64,000 nucleotides of DNA from Achatina immaculata (lineage: Eukaryota > Mollusca > Gastropoda > Stylommatophora > Achatinidae). Below the pieces are notes generated by a model, which saw only the letters and a program-made list of their open reading frames with translations, was not told the DNA's origin and ran no database searches. Where the stretch lies: NCBI GenBank assembly GCA_009760885.1, contig CM019691.1, forward strand, positions 25,667,314 to 25,731,313. The letters are read 5' to 3'. Made by a program: the position numbers and the translations under genes. Positions 54,201-64,000 of this stretch are shown here, piece after piece; position 1 is the stretch's first letter; every line of letters begins with the position of its first letter.

Positions 54201-57200
54201 ACTTTATAGGAGTAGTAGAGCCACCTACTACCCCACCTCGCTCTCTGAGTCTACTGCCAGTTGGTTCACATCTGCTTATTTGTGAAAATCCTTATTCACA
54301 GGGATCCTCCATATCTGGAGAACTTTCACCATCTGCCACCTGTGACGCGCTGGTTTGACATGTACTTAGGCATAAATGTGTCTTATTTATGCAGATATAA
54401 ATTTGACATATCTTGAACACCTAGTGATTGTTATTCCAATACATCCATTATACATTTTATGTTTACTTGTTATAACATATTGAGTGATTATCATTTTAGA
54501 AGATTCATTATTGGGGATTAGCTTTTTAAATTGTAGATTATCAAAAATGAAAATTTTGAAGCAATGATTTTCAGGTACCTCTATATTAAACACTGTATTA
54601 TATCAGATAATTATAATTAAAGATTTTTTGCATGTCTTATTGAATGAGCAAGCAGTTGAGAGCTTGGACTGTTTTAAATGTAAGTGATTTTGATAAAACC
54701 AACAGCTCAGCATCTACTGCATGTGATACTGAGCATCTAAAAATATGAAAAAATAGACATGAACAATCCAAACATCAATCTTGGACAGATTCTTCTGAAT
54801 GTCCATGAACAGGGCTACTGAGAATTTTGTAAGGTGATGTGATACTATGTTTGGACCCTCTAATCCAGTGTTTCCTAACTTTTTTTGGATCATGCCCCAT
54901 CTCAACAACTCAAAGATTTTTATGCTCCCTGCTCCTCCTCCCACCTCCACCCCACAGCAAATAGTCAACCAAGTTCTGAAGAAGTATAATATAAATATAT
55001 TCTAACTGCCCCCAAAATATCCAAGTTGGGAAACACTGCTCTAACCTATTGATTAGTCATTTTGTTTTATTCCTAAACTGGGGGAAGCTATCTGAGCCCA
55101 AGATTGGGTTTGTCCACAAGCCCAGACTGACCATCACCTTCATCAGTGATATGTGATGTCAGAACTGTTTAAAGAAGAAGAAGAAATTGACAGCATTAGT
55201 GAGAACCTGGGTGTAGTGTTAGTGTTGCTGGTGGAGTCTAATCTGTGTATTTTTCTGCAGACATTCCCAAGAGAAAGGACACGATGTGACATTTTAAAGA
55301 AACTGGAGGAAGTATGCCCTGATAAAGATGTTTCAAATCCCAAGTTTTACCATAAGTCAATTAAAGTAAGTTGCCTGAGATTATTACACATGGTTTATGT
55401 GGTTAAGTTGTTTGGTGACTAAAAGACCTGACATGGGCTTATGATTGAGTATTATTGGGTTTTTTTGTTTTGCATCCACTATGAACTTTGTTGTGGCCTA
55501 ATGGATGTGTGTACAGGTTTATTTTGGTGTTTCTTTGCCTTAAGGCACACATTTTCCATTATCAGAGGTTTTAATAAATAATTATTACATTATTTTCTAT
55601 TATCAGAGGTTTTAATAAACAACTATTACATTATTTTCCATTATCAGAGGTTTTAATAAATAATTCTTATCTTATATCTTATATCCTTCCCGTGCCGTTA
55701 GACGTCACATAGGGCTCGCAAAGTAGTTCGCCAATTTTTCCTGTCTTCGGCGAGTCTTTCAACCTCATCAAAGGATTTTATGCCTGTTAACTTGGCCTCT
55801 CTTAATAATGTTCTCTTCAGAGTTTCACGTGGTCTGCCCCTTTTTCTTCGGCCTGTTGTGTTCCACTTGATAGCTTGTTTTGGGATTCTCTGCTCATTTC
55901 TTCTCATCAAGTGGCCAACATATGTCCATCTCCTTTTCCTGATCACCCGTGAGACTGGTTGTTGTTCAGTCATCTGTCTTATCTCTGCATTGTTCTTGAA
56001 TTCATTCCACTTGATGCCGAGTATTTTCCTTAGGCATTTGTTTTCAAAAGAGTCTAATTTCTTTTCTATTTCTTTAGTTGTTTTCCAGCTTTCGCATGCA
56101 TAAATGAGGGTGGATATTACATTTGAATTGAATAGTCTTAACTTGGTTAATAATTAAATAATTATTACACTATTTTCCATTATCAGAGGTTTTAATAAAA
56201 ACAACTATTACATTATTTTCCATTATCAGAGGTCTTAATAAATAACTATTACATTATTTTCCATTATCAGAGGTTTATATAAATAATTATTACATTATTT
56301 TCCATTATCTTTAATACGAGCATGTCAGGTAGAATTTTTACAAGTGAATTGAATGAAAAGTGTGTTTGTTTTGGGGGAAGTGGCAAAGATGCATTACTGA
56401 AGATGAACAGATCATTAAGATCACCAAACTATAGCCAGTCTAGGCTCAATTCTACATCCCAGTAGTGCCCCTGGAAACAGCCAAAAGTCTGGCAGAGTGA
56501 AGGAAATGCAATGGGAAAGCAACCCTGATCCTAAAAATATGCCAACATGACGTCAATTGTTAGGCTATGCAAGGCATATAACAACATCACAACACAACCA
56601 ATACCCTTGTAAGGGTGCTTGTTTGTTTGTACGAACTCCCTGTAACTGTGAGCTGTTGTTCTTCACAGCCGATGCTGTAGAGGTGTTGAGGCACAGCATC
56701 ATATCAACATGGCAGCAGATATGGCAGCTATTTTTTCAGTCCCGGAGTACAGCTAAAAAGCAGGAGGTGTGCAATGCTTCTTTAACAGACTCCACCACCA
56801 TGGGGACTGTGGTGATCCCTGTCACGTTAGCCAGGCTGTGCCTGTTACTAGGGGTATCATGGAGAGATGGGACAGGGTCTTGGTCAGCTATGGTTCACAA
56901 ACCCTGACACTAGCATATCAGCTATGGGTTGGTGATTGCCTCATCGGACAGGTGTCTTCACTCCCCTTGTAAGGGTAAATGCCAAAGAAGAATGAAAAGA
57001 ACTGATGTTAAATCTCTAACACAGCTGTCTTTACATAAGAGTTCAGTTTGAAAAGATTTTTTTCCCTAGGGTCATGAAAAAAAAAGCACTTTTCTGATAA
57101 AGTTGAGCAAATTAAAAGAAAGATCACATATTAGACAATTTTAAAAAAGGAAGGTTATTATCATTGCTTTGGACAAGTCCGAAGGTGCTCCAATCACATC

Positions 57201-60200
57201 CATAGAAGGAGAATATCAGCATGTGCATGGACTCCTTAGCACCAACAAAAACTTGTCCTATTGGAGGTAGAGCCCACTTGATATCAATTCAACCATTTCA
57301 GCTCCTAATGGGTATAAAATTTAATTTAACACTCCAGTAAAATAAATGGAAGGATGGACCTGTTAAAAGAGAGACAGAAACTGAATCAAATCTGACAGTA
57401 GAAAGTCATTAAAACCAAAGAAAAACATATAAAAGCATGAGTTTAAGTTTGGAATAATGCTCTATATAAACTTTAGAGAACCTAAGTTTGCAACATAGTT
57501 GAAACAGTGAAGTGTATCATTATTGTAACTGTAGAATTACAGCACTGGAAATAGAGTGATCTGGTGCTTTGAAATGCTATTGCTTAGTCAATCATGTGAC
57601 AGACACCGGAAGGAGAGATGAAGTAAGGCTTTCCAAGAACATTGTACTCATAACTGGCTGAGAACTGTAGAAGCCAAGATGGACAATCTGTAACATATCA
57701 GGGCACCGTTATAGTGTTCACAAACTGTGAGAATTGGAAAGAATTTATTTTTTGCCTTAATTGATGCCTCAAAACATACTGGGCAGTGACTGCTTTGTTA
57801 GTGTCCAACAAAAGTCATGGATGAATCACTGCGGCACTCTTTTATTGACTTGACTTAATAAGTTTGTTTTAATGGCAGGATGATGCATGGACAAGTGGAG
57901 GTATAGGAACTCCACCAGTACAGGTCAAACCTCAGGAAATGGAATTCAAAGTTCGGCCTAGTAAGTAGAAAGCAAATGCATATAAATAACTTACTGATAT
58001 ACTGAGTAAAATGCCTTCTACAAGAAAGATTTGTAAACTGACAGGCATTGAACTTATCATTTAATGTATACTTTTTACTCATGTTTATTTTTATTTTGCT
58101 GAAAAGTTTTGAATGTTATAGTTTAACTAAGAAAGTGTTAAAATATTAATACTTTATGCTAAAGAAATTATTATTATTAGGATAGGTAAGTATTAAATGA
58201 AAGTACATTGTTTAACAATCTAACAAAGTATTATTATTATTATGTTAATAAAATTACTTTGATGAAGTATAGCATGATATTACCAACATCAGGAAGTATT
58301 AAATGAACACTGACTTCGAGTTATAAAAGTAATAATTATTATCTTGCTAAAAATGTATTAAATAATTTTATTAAAGTTTCGAAGAGTTAATGTTAATTAT
58401 TTTTATTTTGCCTAGCAAGTATTAAATGATGTTGCTAGAAAAAAAAACATTAAATGGTGTTATAATTTTCTAGAAAATGTTTTCTGGATCTATTTTTATA
58501 CTCAAGCAGAGTGAAAAAGAATTATTGAGGATTATTATTTTAGTTGAATTTTTTTTTTTTTTTTGGAATTGCTTTGTACAATTTCTGGTGTTATATGGGG
58601 CCATTTTCCTAGAGGTAGTTGTTTAGAGTGTGTGCTCAGAATATTTGGCTGCTGATGCCACTGTGAGTAGTCAAAATGACATTGTCATTAAGTGGATTAA
58701 AAAAAAAATTCTTGGTCATTTAAACTTTTGTGAACTTGGTAATTTATGCAAGTATAATAAAAAAAAATCACTTGAATATCATTCTTTGTTTTTATACAGA
58801 TGAGCCCTTCAGTTTCAAACTGAAATTCAAGCAAGGAACAAACTATCCCGTAGATCTTTACTTCTTGCTAGATCTAAGTTTCGGAATTATGCGGCAGGAC
58901 ACACGGGAACGATTTATTGCTCTTGGGAATGATATACGTGAGTAAAGCAAATACTGAACATTGGTGTATCATTCAGGCATTATATGAGATAGTTGTACAG
59001 AAAAAGTATTTTTTATTTAACACTTTTGGAAAATCCAGCTAAAAGAGCATTACTTTAAGTTGGATGTATGAGTTTTCAAGGTTTTGAGTTTTACTTGAAA
59101 TTATTGTCTCTGTTGTTGAATGGTGTCAGCCTCCAAGTGCTCATAGAAAAGTGGTTCATGTTTTTGAAAGTGCTAGGTCACTCAGAAATGCTGATTATGT
59201 TCTGTGCAGTTTAATTCATTACTGATTACATGATGTACAGTACATGTTTGTAATGGCTCAGCCACTACGAGAGTATATTTTTATTGAGGTCAGTGACTGT
59301 GTTCCATGTGATTTTTTTGCAGTGGGTGGTAAAACTTCAGACCCTGACTTTTCTCAGTATAGAAGGAATTTAATAGTTTTTATTTTTGTGAAGACTATTT
59401 CTGATTGGCTGATTTTGAATCTTCTCTTAGCTAAAAGTATGTTGAACATCACTAATAACTTCCAGCTTGGCTTTGGAACATTTGTGGATAAAAATCTGAT
59501 GCCTTATGTTGCATGGACACAGGATATGTAAGTGTTTCTATCCATATTTTTCAAGGTTATATCAAGAATATATTTATGTGAAAAATATGGAGAAAAAAAT
59601 GTACCATGGAAAACAAAAATTATAAACTCTTAACCTGCCAAACATCCTTGATACAGTTAATGATCACAGATGCCATATTTACTGGTAAATGATGCAATGC
59701 CTACTTTTAGCATTTATGGCAGTATAAAATTACAAATTCCCTACAGAACAAAACAATGTAACTGCAGTTACTTAATTTTTTATTTTATTATATATATATT
59801 TTTGTTGTTGTTGTTGTAAAAAAACTATTATTATTGAGTTAATCTCAGGATTTAACATTTTAACAACTAAAATGATGTTGAGCTCTTTCTGAATTCCACC
59901 TGACAATTGTGAAAGCCAATTGGGAATTTCACACACAGACTATGGAAAGTAGTGCTTGAAACTTTACTGGTCCTGAACTTTGTTTTTGATTGTGTGTGTG
60001 TGTATATATATATATTTTTTTTTTTGAACTGTAGGAGCCTGTCTTCCTTCAGGCACATCCAACAGGTGGCAGATGATGGAAGTTAAACCAGGGATTTTTT
60101 TTTTAGTTTCTATGTGAAAAAAAGTCAAAGAAATTTTATAGAACAAACTGGCAAATATCACCAGATATATATAAAACATGGCTCTGACTTTAGCGTAGGG

Positions 60201-63200
60201 TTACAGAACAGACCACTTATGTAAACTGGGGATTTTATTATTACCTGTTAACTCTTTCCCTGCTGGAGGGAACGTCTGCGCCAGACAAAAAGTGCGGGTA
60301 TTGATATGTATAGGGGATCATTGTAAAAGCGGATGTAACTAATTATTTCCTTGTTAAAATTATACGTATTATGCACTGAAATAGCTGTAAATGTAAGATT
60401 TAAAAAATGAAGAGTTTTTTTTTTAGGAAAAAAAAGATGTAATGTGATGAGCTGATAATTGTGTACTACTTACCATTGGCGATATCTAGATCTACACAAA
60501 ATATCATAGCGATGTGTAGATCAACTTGTATGTATTTGATCTCCTTGTGTGATGTTATGTGGCATAATACTCAGTAAATAATGTCTGAAATAACCTTCTA
60601 ACTACTTCTCCAGTCCATCTAATAGAGTAGATCTACTTGGGGTACATTCGCGAATAGTGGTTTAGTCATGGGGGACATATTTGCCTCCAGAGTCATACAA
60701 AAATTGACATTTTTTCATTTGATCAAAACATTTGAACCCCGTTGTTAAGAACGCATTCAAAATGGTGACACGAGTCACTAGACATGTGCAGTAAACTGTT
60801 TACAATCAAAAGTTAAACCTGTTTTTTAATGAAACGAAGCTAGTGTACTTATAAGGACATTGGCTGAAACTTGACAAAGTGGAAGTGTTAATATAAGTAC
60901 GCTGGCAGGGGAAGAATTAAAAAGAGGTGAAAACTAACAATTTAAATTTAATGATTTCAAATTAAAATCAATGCAACAGTGATTTAAAACTAAACACCAT
61001 ATATTCATTTTCTTAGAAACTCACCTATCACTCCTTTACATATTGTTGGATAATTCTGAATTTAAAATTGGAAACATTATTCTTGATTCTTCCATTTTCC
61101 AAAATATGTTTTTTTCCCTTTGTGGTGGGGCTTGAATTTGCAGAAGCTGTTTGTAAATGATCTCAGTTGCTCTGAATTGCTTTGTTTGTCTGTAAATAAG
61201 AACTGTAATAAGTCTAAAATGTCCAATGTCCTAACAGCAATTCCATAAAGTTCTATATAGTTTGTTTTTTTTTTCTGTGGTGCTGATAAATAGAGAAGAA
61301 GCTCTTGTTATATAAAAGTGCTAGTAGTTCTGAAGATTTTTTTTCCTTCAGGTTTTTCATTGACTGAAACAGCTGTGACTCTACACTTGTGGAAATGCTT
61401 CTCTGACCAAGACAATGTTCATGTGTTTACAGATGTATTCTGTGTTTACAAATTTGCTAATTTACGCATAATATTAAACACCTGAAGAATAAACCTGACA
61501 AAAACCAAACCTACAGAAATTTTACTGAGAACATATAAAAACCATTAACAATGAATATGCATGGGCAGCCATATGCCTTGGCATTTGTACCAATATAAGT
61601 GTTTAAAAGTGATGCTTTCATAGAGCTTGACATGTCTTCCACAAGGGTTGATCCCATTCTTAAACTGGCTTGAAAATGTTTTTTTTTTACTGGGAAGCAA
61701 AATTGGAACAGTATTAGAAGAATGACTTTTACTTCAGTAATATAGAATCTCTGTGAATGACTCTTATATGACCAGAGCTTCATTATAACCTCACTGAAGC
61801 AGCTCACAGAACACACTACAGAAAGGGCTTGATATACATCAGTGGTTCCCAGAGTGGTCAATACCAGTGTGTCAAATGGGGAGAATGAACAAACTTTATT
61901 TTCAAAAGGTTAAGAATTGGGCATGCAGGTTGTGGAGGTTTCTGATCTTTAACTATGTATGGCATTTGCATACCATAAAGGTGTAAAGTGTTAGTGCCTT
62001 CCCATTTCTAGACCACTGCAGCATTTGAGGTATGGATGCCAACACCTGTCCTCAATGCTTTTGTTTTCCTAGGGAAGCCCTAGTTACCCATTTCAAGGTA
62101 GGTTAACCCTGGTGCTGATTGGTCCAGAGTGTTAAATTGAACCAGGGACCATCTGATCATCAGATGAGTGCACAGACTGCTACATTACCTGGGCCTATTG
62201 CTGGGGGTGTCAGTGGAGAGGTAGGGCAAGATCGTGGTCAGCTATGTGGTTCCCCAACTTTGAGCCAAGCAGTCAGCCGTTGGTCTCTAATTGTTATCTC
62301 AGAAGAGCTTTTTCACCCCCATCTCTACAAAGTAAGGCACACTAGAATGCAGTGTATATTTGGCTGACACTACATTTAAGTGAATGAGAAAAGGATTGTA
62401 CTGATATTAACATCCAGTGTAAGCAGAGAAAAATCTTACAAGACTCTCCTTCCTAGACCAGAGATGCAAAAGAGAAAGTTCTTATCCACAGTACCAAGCT
62501 GCAAAGAATACTGTCTCAGCCAGCACACTAGCAGTTTCAGGAGAACAAAATCAGACTGAAAATGGAGGGCTTCATCCATATATCTAGGCAGCTAGCAATA
62601 TTCTTAGCAGAAATACTCCCAAATACCCCAGAAAATCATAAAACCTTACAAAAAGCAGAAATGTGGAACATCCAATCTGGAAAATAGTCCTTGGAGCAGA
62701 AGTATCAGGAACAATCAACAAAGGGAAGCCAGCCAGATGATCCTATGTTCCTATGATATCTCATTCAAGACTACATCACAAAATAGATCAATGTCTTCAC
62801 TGACAGAACCTCAAATACAGCCACCAGAAATGGATGCAGTAGAATATATATTCACTATAAATTGGCACACTGTTTCACATTTCATAACTGCAGATTCTCT
62901 GGCCACCAACTATCGAGCTGAGCTCACTGCACTCCTAGAAGCTGCCAGACTAGTTAGCACCACAGTTCAGACTTGCAATGACATCTTCCTTACTAACCTT
63001 ATAAAGTCTGCTGACACCCAAAAAATGCCTAGACAATGCAAATGCTGTGTGTGCTGTCTAAAGGAAAGGCAGTTATGGTCAGTGGATCCTATCACACTGT
63101 GGTATGTTTGGAAATGAAGAAACTGACAGACTTGTCAAATCTGGTAGCAGACAACCACAACATCAACACCTGTATCAAACAGCAAAGTCAAAACTATAAT

Positions 63201-63653
63201 CAAGCATCAGTACAAGAAGCTATGGATTGACTGGCACAACCAAGGGAGCTACATGATAGACAAACTTTGGGGTACAAAGCATGACCCCCAGAAAATGGCA
63301 CAATTTATCTGGACAATAAATGTAGATGTCTGAAGCCAAAACCATAGAATATAGAAGAAGAAGAAGAGAAAATCTTAGTAATGCTGATTTTACAGAGAAA
63401 AAAAAAACAAGACCTCTTCTGGGAGGGTGTTGTTTCCTGAAATCTGCAGTAGACATCTGGACATTGACTGACTGATTGTGAATGCGCTCTGAGTGCCTGA
63501 GTGAGAACAGTTGTTTGCTGACAGAAAATTGATGCATTTCTCATTTTGTCAACATGCAGGTTACAAAACAGATGTGGACCGACAGCCAAATGTCGACCAC
63601 CTCATGATTTTAAGAATCATGTCAGCCTTGGTGTCAATGCCTCCAGCTTTGCT
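48170..63653 (+). CDS. ITGB: Integrin beta subunit, 5' part (runs off the right edge)
   Basis: Cell-surface adhesion receptor subunit that pairs with an integrin alpha chain. Coding exons: 48170-48233, 50697-50794, 55261-55365, 57879-57960, 58800-58937, 59431-59527, 63560-63653; GT/AG borders and phases all agree, giving 226 residues so far. Order: signal peptide (1-20), PSI domain with seven cysteines (32, 38, 41, 48, 51, 63, 73; WC at 50-51), hybrid-domain start with PVQVKPQEMEFKVRP (102-116), betaI domain from about 119 with VDLYFLLDLSFG and LGFGTFVDK, then the specificity loop Cys pair (199, 205) and FKNHVSL. The MIDAS is DLSFG, not DxSxS. The remaining betaI domain, EGF repeats, TM and tail are outside the window. 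The family call is firm; the paralogue is unknown. Confidence 0.93.
48555..48782 (-). mobile_element. tRNA-derived SINE
   Basis: Minus-oriented; head at the right ('gtgcatttactactacaccactcaggcaccc'), B-box region 'gatgaatttgaaccatcgacc'. Confidence 0.78.
48802..49450 (+). repeat. 29-bp tandem repeat, about 22 units
   Basis: Unit around GCACAGAAAGACTAAATCAG then AACT(A/G)A(A/G)GT; neighbouring units alternate between 'aactgaggt' and 'aactaaagt'. Starts right after the SINE, in integrin intron 1. Confidence 0.95.
49967..50390 (-). repeat. 41-bp tandem repeat, about 10 units
   Basis: GGAAAATGG recurs every 41 nt from 49995 to 50364. Three units make 123 nt, so a minus-strand 141-codon frame stays open and encodes a 41-residue period; this is an artefact of the array, not a gene. 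Confidence 0.95.
50697..50794 (+). CDS. Integrin beta exon: PSI domain, first half
   Basis: Acceptor CCTCAG; donor GCAGAG|GTAGCT; 98 nt, phase 1 in, phase 0 out. CATATTCGECIGISPECVWC is the PSI cysteine pattern. Confidence 0.93.
50882..50898. repeat. Poly(T) run
   Basis: T-run of about 17 nt in integrin intron 2. Confidence 0.8.
51068..54358 (-). mobile_element. LINE family A, near full-length but broken
   Basis: Minus strand, 5' to 3': 5' UTR-like region (54050-54358); endonuclease N-terminus with FKIATWNVRILFQAGKLENV (53793-54038); endonuclease body with IVMGDFNAKVGKG, NQIDYILINK and GADCNSDHDPL (52803-53663); RT start with GKATGPDNITIEEI (52201-52671); RT palm with RQGCVLSPDLFSLYSENIL and HADDTVLIA (51696-51977); thumb/C-terminus with LYGSESW, AAEMWFIRRMLRIPW and RRSRGRPRETILDSL (51084-51489); tail with a GATGATATGATGATGA run. 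The endonuclease resembles the BovB/RTE-derived CFDP2 family. Frames are separated by stops and shifts, and the palm reads HADD instead of FADD, so it is inactive. Lies in integrin intron 2. Confidence 0.92.
54866..55038. mobile_element. hAT-type MITE (173 bp)
   Basis: Starts CAGTGTTTCCTAACTT, ends CCAAGTTGGGAAACACTG. The flanks CTCTAATC (54858-54865) and CTCTAACC (55039-55046) form an 8-bp duplication with one mismatch. Non-autonomous; no coding sequence. Confidence 0.85.
55261..55365 (+). CDS. Integrin beta exon: PSI domain, second half
   Basis: Acceptor TTCTGCAG; donor ATTAAA|GTAAGT; 105 nt, phase 0 to 0. RCDILKKLEEVC carries the last two PSI cysteines, as in vertebrate beta subunits (RCD...L...GC). 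Confidence 0.93.
55552..56312 (+). repeat. 41-bp tandem repeat array split by a LINE
   Basis: ATCAGAGGTTTTAATAA recurs at 55561, 55602 and 55643, then, after the LINE B insertion, at 56182, 56225 and 56266. Unit about 41 nt (TTATTACATTATTTTCCATT plus the former). Unrelated to the 41-bp array at 50 kb. Confidence 0.92.
55668..56148 (-). mobile_element. LINE family B, 5'-truncated insertion in a tandem array
   Basis: Minus strand reads QQPVSRVIRKRRWTYVGHLM, RRNEQRIPKQAIKWNTTGRR and AEDRKNWRTTLRALCDV*; tail GGATATAAGATATAAGATAA. Nearly identical to 43768-44230 and CpG-rich, so a fairly young copy. Confidence 0.92.
56630..56965 (+). repeat. R340 copy, near full length
   Basis: From 'actccctgtaactgtgagctgttg' to 'cctcatcggacaggtgtc'. 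Closest match is 37590-37925. Confidence 0.82.
57879..57960 (+). CDS. Integrin beta exon: hybrid domain start
   Basis: Acceptor ATGGCAG; donor CCTA|GTAAGT; 82 nt, phase 0 in, phase 1 out. Encodes DDAWTSGGIGTPPVQVKPQ and the following EMEFKVRP, matching the '..vQv.Pq...l.lRp' start of the hybrid domain. Confidence 0.9.
58800..58937 (+). CDS. Integrin beta exon: betaI domain start with altered MIDAS
   Basis: Acceptor TTATACAG; donor ATAC|GTGAGT; 138 nt, phase 1 to 1. NEPFSFKLKFKQGTNYPVDL then YFLLDLSFGIMRQDTRER. The usual DLSYSM.DDL becomes DLSFGIMRQDT, with two extra residues before the conserved ALGNDI. Confidence 0.93.
59431..59527 (+). CDS. Integrin beta exon: betaI domain, GFG.FVDK strand
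   Basis: Acceptor TCTCTTAG; donor GATAT|GTAAGT; 97 nt, phase 1 in, phase 2 out. ITNNFQLGFGTFVDKNLMPY aligns without gaps to beta1 ITSDFRIGFGSFVEK. The Asp in FVDK (beta3 Asp158 equivalent) is kept. Confidence 0.92.
60248..60920. mobile_element. piggyBac-type MITE, second copy (673 bp incl. TTAA ends)
   Basis: Begins TTAACTCTTTCCCTGCTGG and ends GCTGGCAGGGGAAGAATTAA (inverted, imperfect). The interior shares 'gtgtagatcaacttgt' and 'ctaactacttctccagtc' blocks in the same order as 25975-26681. Lies in the last visible integrin intron. Confidence 0.82.
61840..61875 (+). mobile_element. hAT-type left end, isolated
   Basis: CAGTGGTTCCCAGAGTGG; no matching right end found nearby. A similar isolated end (CAGTGCTTCCCAAAGTGG) is at 63831. 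Confidence 0.45.
61970..62195 (-). mobile_element. tRNA-derived SINE, degraded
   Basis: 'gtaaagtgttagtgccttcccattt...tagttacccatttcaaggtagg...aattgaaccagggacc...gagtgcacagactgctacattacctggg' keeps the minus-oriented head and B-box remnant. Confidence 0.65.
62196..62310 (+). repeat. R340 3' fragment
   Basis: 'attgctgggggtgtcagtggagaggtagggcaagatcgtggtcagctatg' corresponds to the R340 3' part. Confidence 0.6.
62560..63380 (+). mobile_element. RNH-family LINE fragment
   Basis: In several frames: VFTDRTSNTATRNGCSRIYI (RNase H first motif area), then MLCVLSKGKAVMVSGSYHTV and LEMKKLTDLSNLVADNHNIN (a decayed PSH.G..GNE.AD.LA motif). The tail is AGAAGAAGAAGAAGAG at about 63350-63370. Not an integrin exon. 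Confidence 0.65.
63560..63653 (+). CDS. Integrin beta exon: specificity-determining loop
   Basis: Acceptor CATGCAG; donor TTTGCT|GTAAGA; 94 nt, phase 2 in, phase 0 out. Reads NRCGPTAKCRPPHDFKNHVS, matching the C....C.PP..F.H..SL pattern of beta subunits. This is the last exon in the window; 63654-64000 is intron. Confidence 0.88.
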
Positions 63654-63879
63654 GTAAGATTTTGTTCATTGAGTTCACTATATCATATTAACGCGTTGTT
63701 TCAAACTGTGTGATAATGATGATAGCAAATTGTCATGGATTTTCTCATGTTCTGAATGCATGCATAAAAAGATTGGATAATTACCTCCCTGCAAGGCTGC
63801 AACACCAAATTTCTTAGTGAGCTCTATACCAGTGCTTCCCAAAGTGGGTGATAACACCACCACCCCCACCCCATGGACA

Positions 63880-63945
63880 GGGGCTTGTGAGTGAGTGAGT
63901 GAGGTGAGGTGAGGTGAGTGAGTGATTGATTGATTGATTGATCCA
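63880..63945. repeat. Compound simple repeat (GTGA)n (GGTGA)n (TTGA)n
   Basis: GTGAGTGAGTGAGTGA, then GGTGAGGTGAGGTGA, then GATTGATTGATTGATTGAT. Confidence 0.9.
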
Positions 63946-64000
63946 GTCCCATAACTTGCCAAATTATACATTGCAACTTTCTTCGTTTCTTTCCTCATCA

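Noticed and set aside
59244..59430. Extended reading of the FVDK exon to the left, from an upstream ATG
   Set aside because: The acceptor TCTCTTAG at 59423-59430 and the gapless alignment to integrin betaI fix the exon start at 59431; the sequence to the left has no family similarity.

Overview
The window is eukaryotic, AT-rich and intron-rich. It most likely comes from a lophotrochozoan, probably a gastropod mollusc. That placement is an inference from protein style and repeat content, not a database match. There are no prokaryotic operons, CRISPR arrays or phage genes. All confident host coding sequence is on the + strand, in two genes separated by about 25 kb of repeat-rich DNA.

Gene 1 (473-23184) is a complete SLC16/monocarboxylate-transporter-like (MCT-like) major facilitator protein in 11 coding exons. 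Exon phases agree at every junction and sum to 3156 nt (1051 codons plus stop). It has the DGGWAW signature before TM1 and the YF..YRGLA.G motif of TM5. The N-terminal tail (about 250 aa) and the TM6-TM7 loop (about 300 aa) are far longer than in classical MCTs. Two residues central to proton-lactate coupling in MCT1 (Lys38, Asp302) are not conserved, while Arg306 is. The large loop exon has a weak donor followed at once by an in-frame stop and a nearby AATAAA, so a truncated alternative product is possible.

Gene 2 (48170 to beyond 63653) is the 5' part of an integrin beta subunit: signal peptide, seven-cysteine PSI domain, start of the hybrid domain and the first part of the betaI domain, in seven coding exons with consistent phases. 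The gene runs off the right edge. Its MIDAS motif is D-L-S-F-G instead of DxSxS, and the adjacent Asp pair (ADMIDAS) is disrupted by a two-residue-longer segment. The first coding exon has a splice acceptor ahead of the ATG, so the promoter and a non-coding exon lie further upstream.

Intergenic region (about 23.8-48.1 kb) and introns: mostly transposon relics. At least five non-LTR (LINE) families occur, each with its own simple-repeat 3' tail. There are two piggyBac-type MITEs with TTAA ends, two hAT-type MITEs with 8-bp duplications, Helitron helicase fragments, a Tigger/pogo transposase relic, tRNA-derived SINEs, and an unnamed ~340-bp dispersed repeat (called R340 here). Tandem arrays have unit lengths of 26, 29, 41 (two unrelated), 46 and 54 bp. 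Several elements are nested; one nested LINE has a perfect 12-bp target duplication. Copies inside the transporter gene look depleted of CpG relative to intergenic copies.

I found no convincing new multi-gene system. The most notable observations are the degenerate integrin MIDAS, the altered transporter residues, the paired TTAA MITEs and the tandem expansions inside transposable elements.
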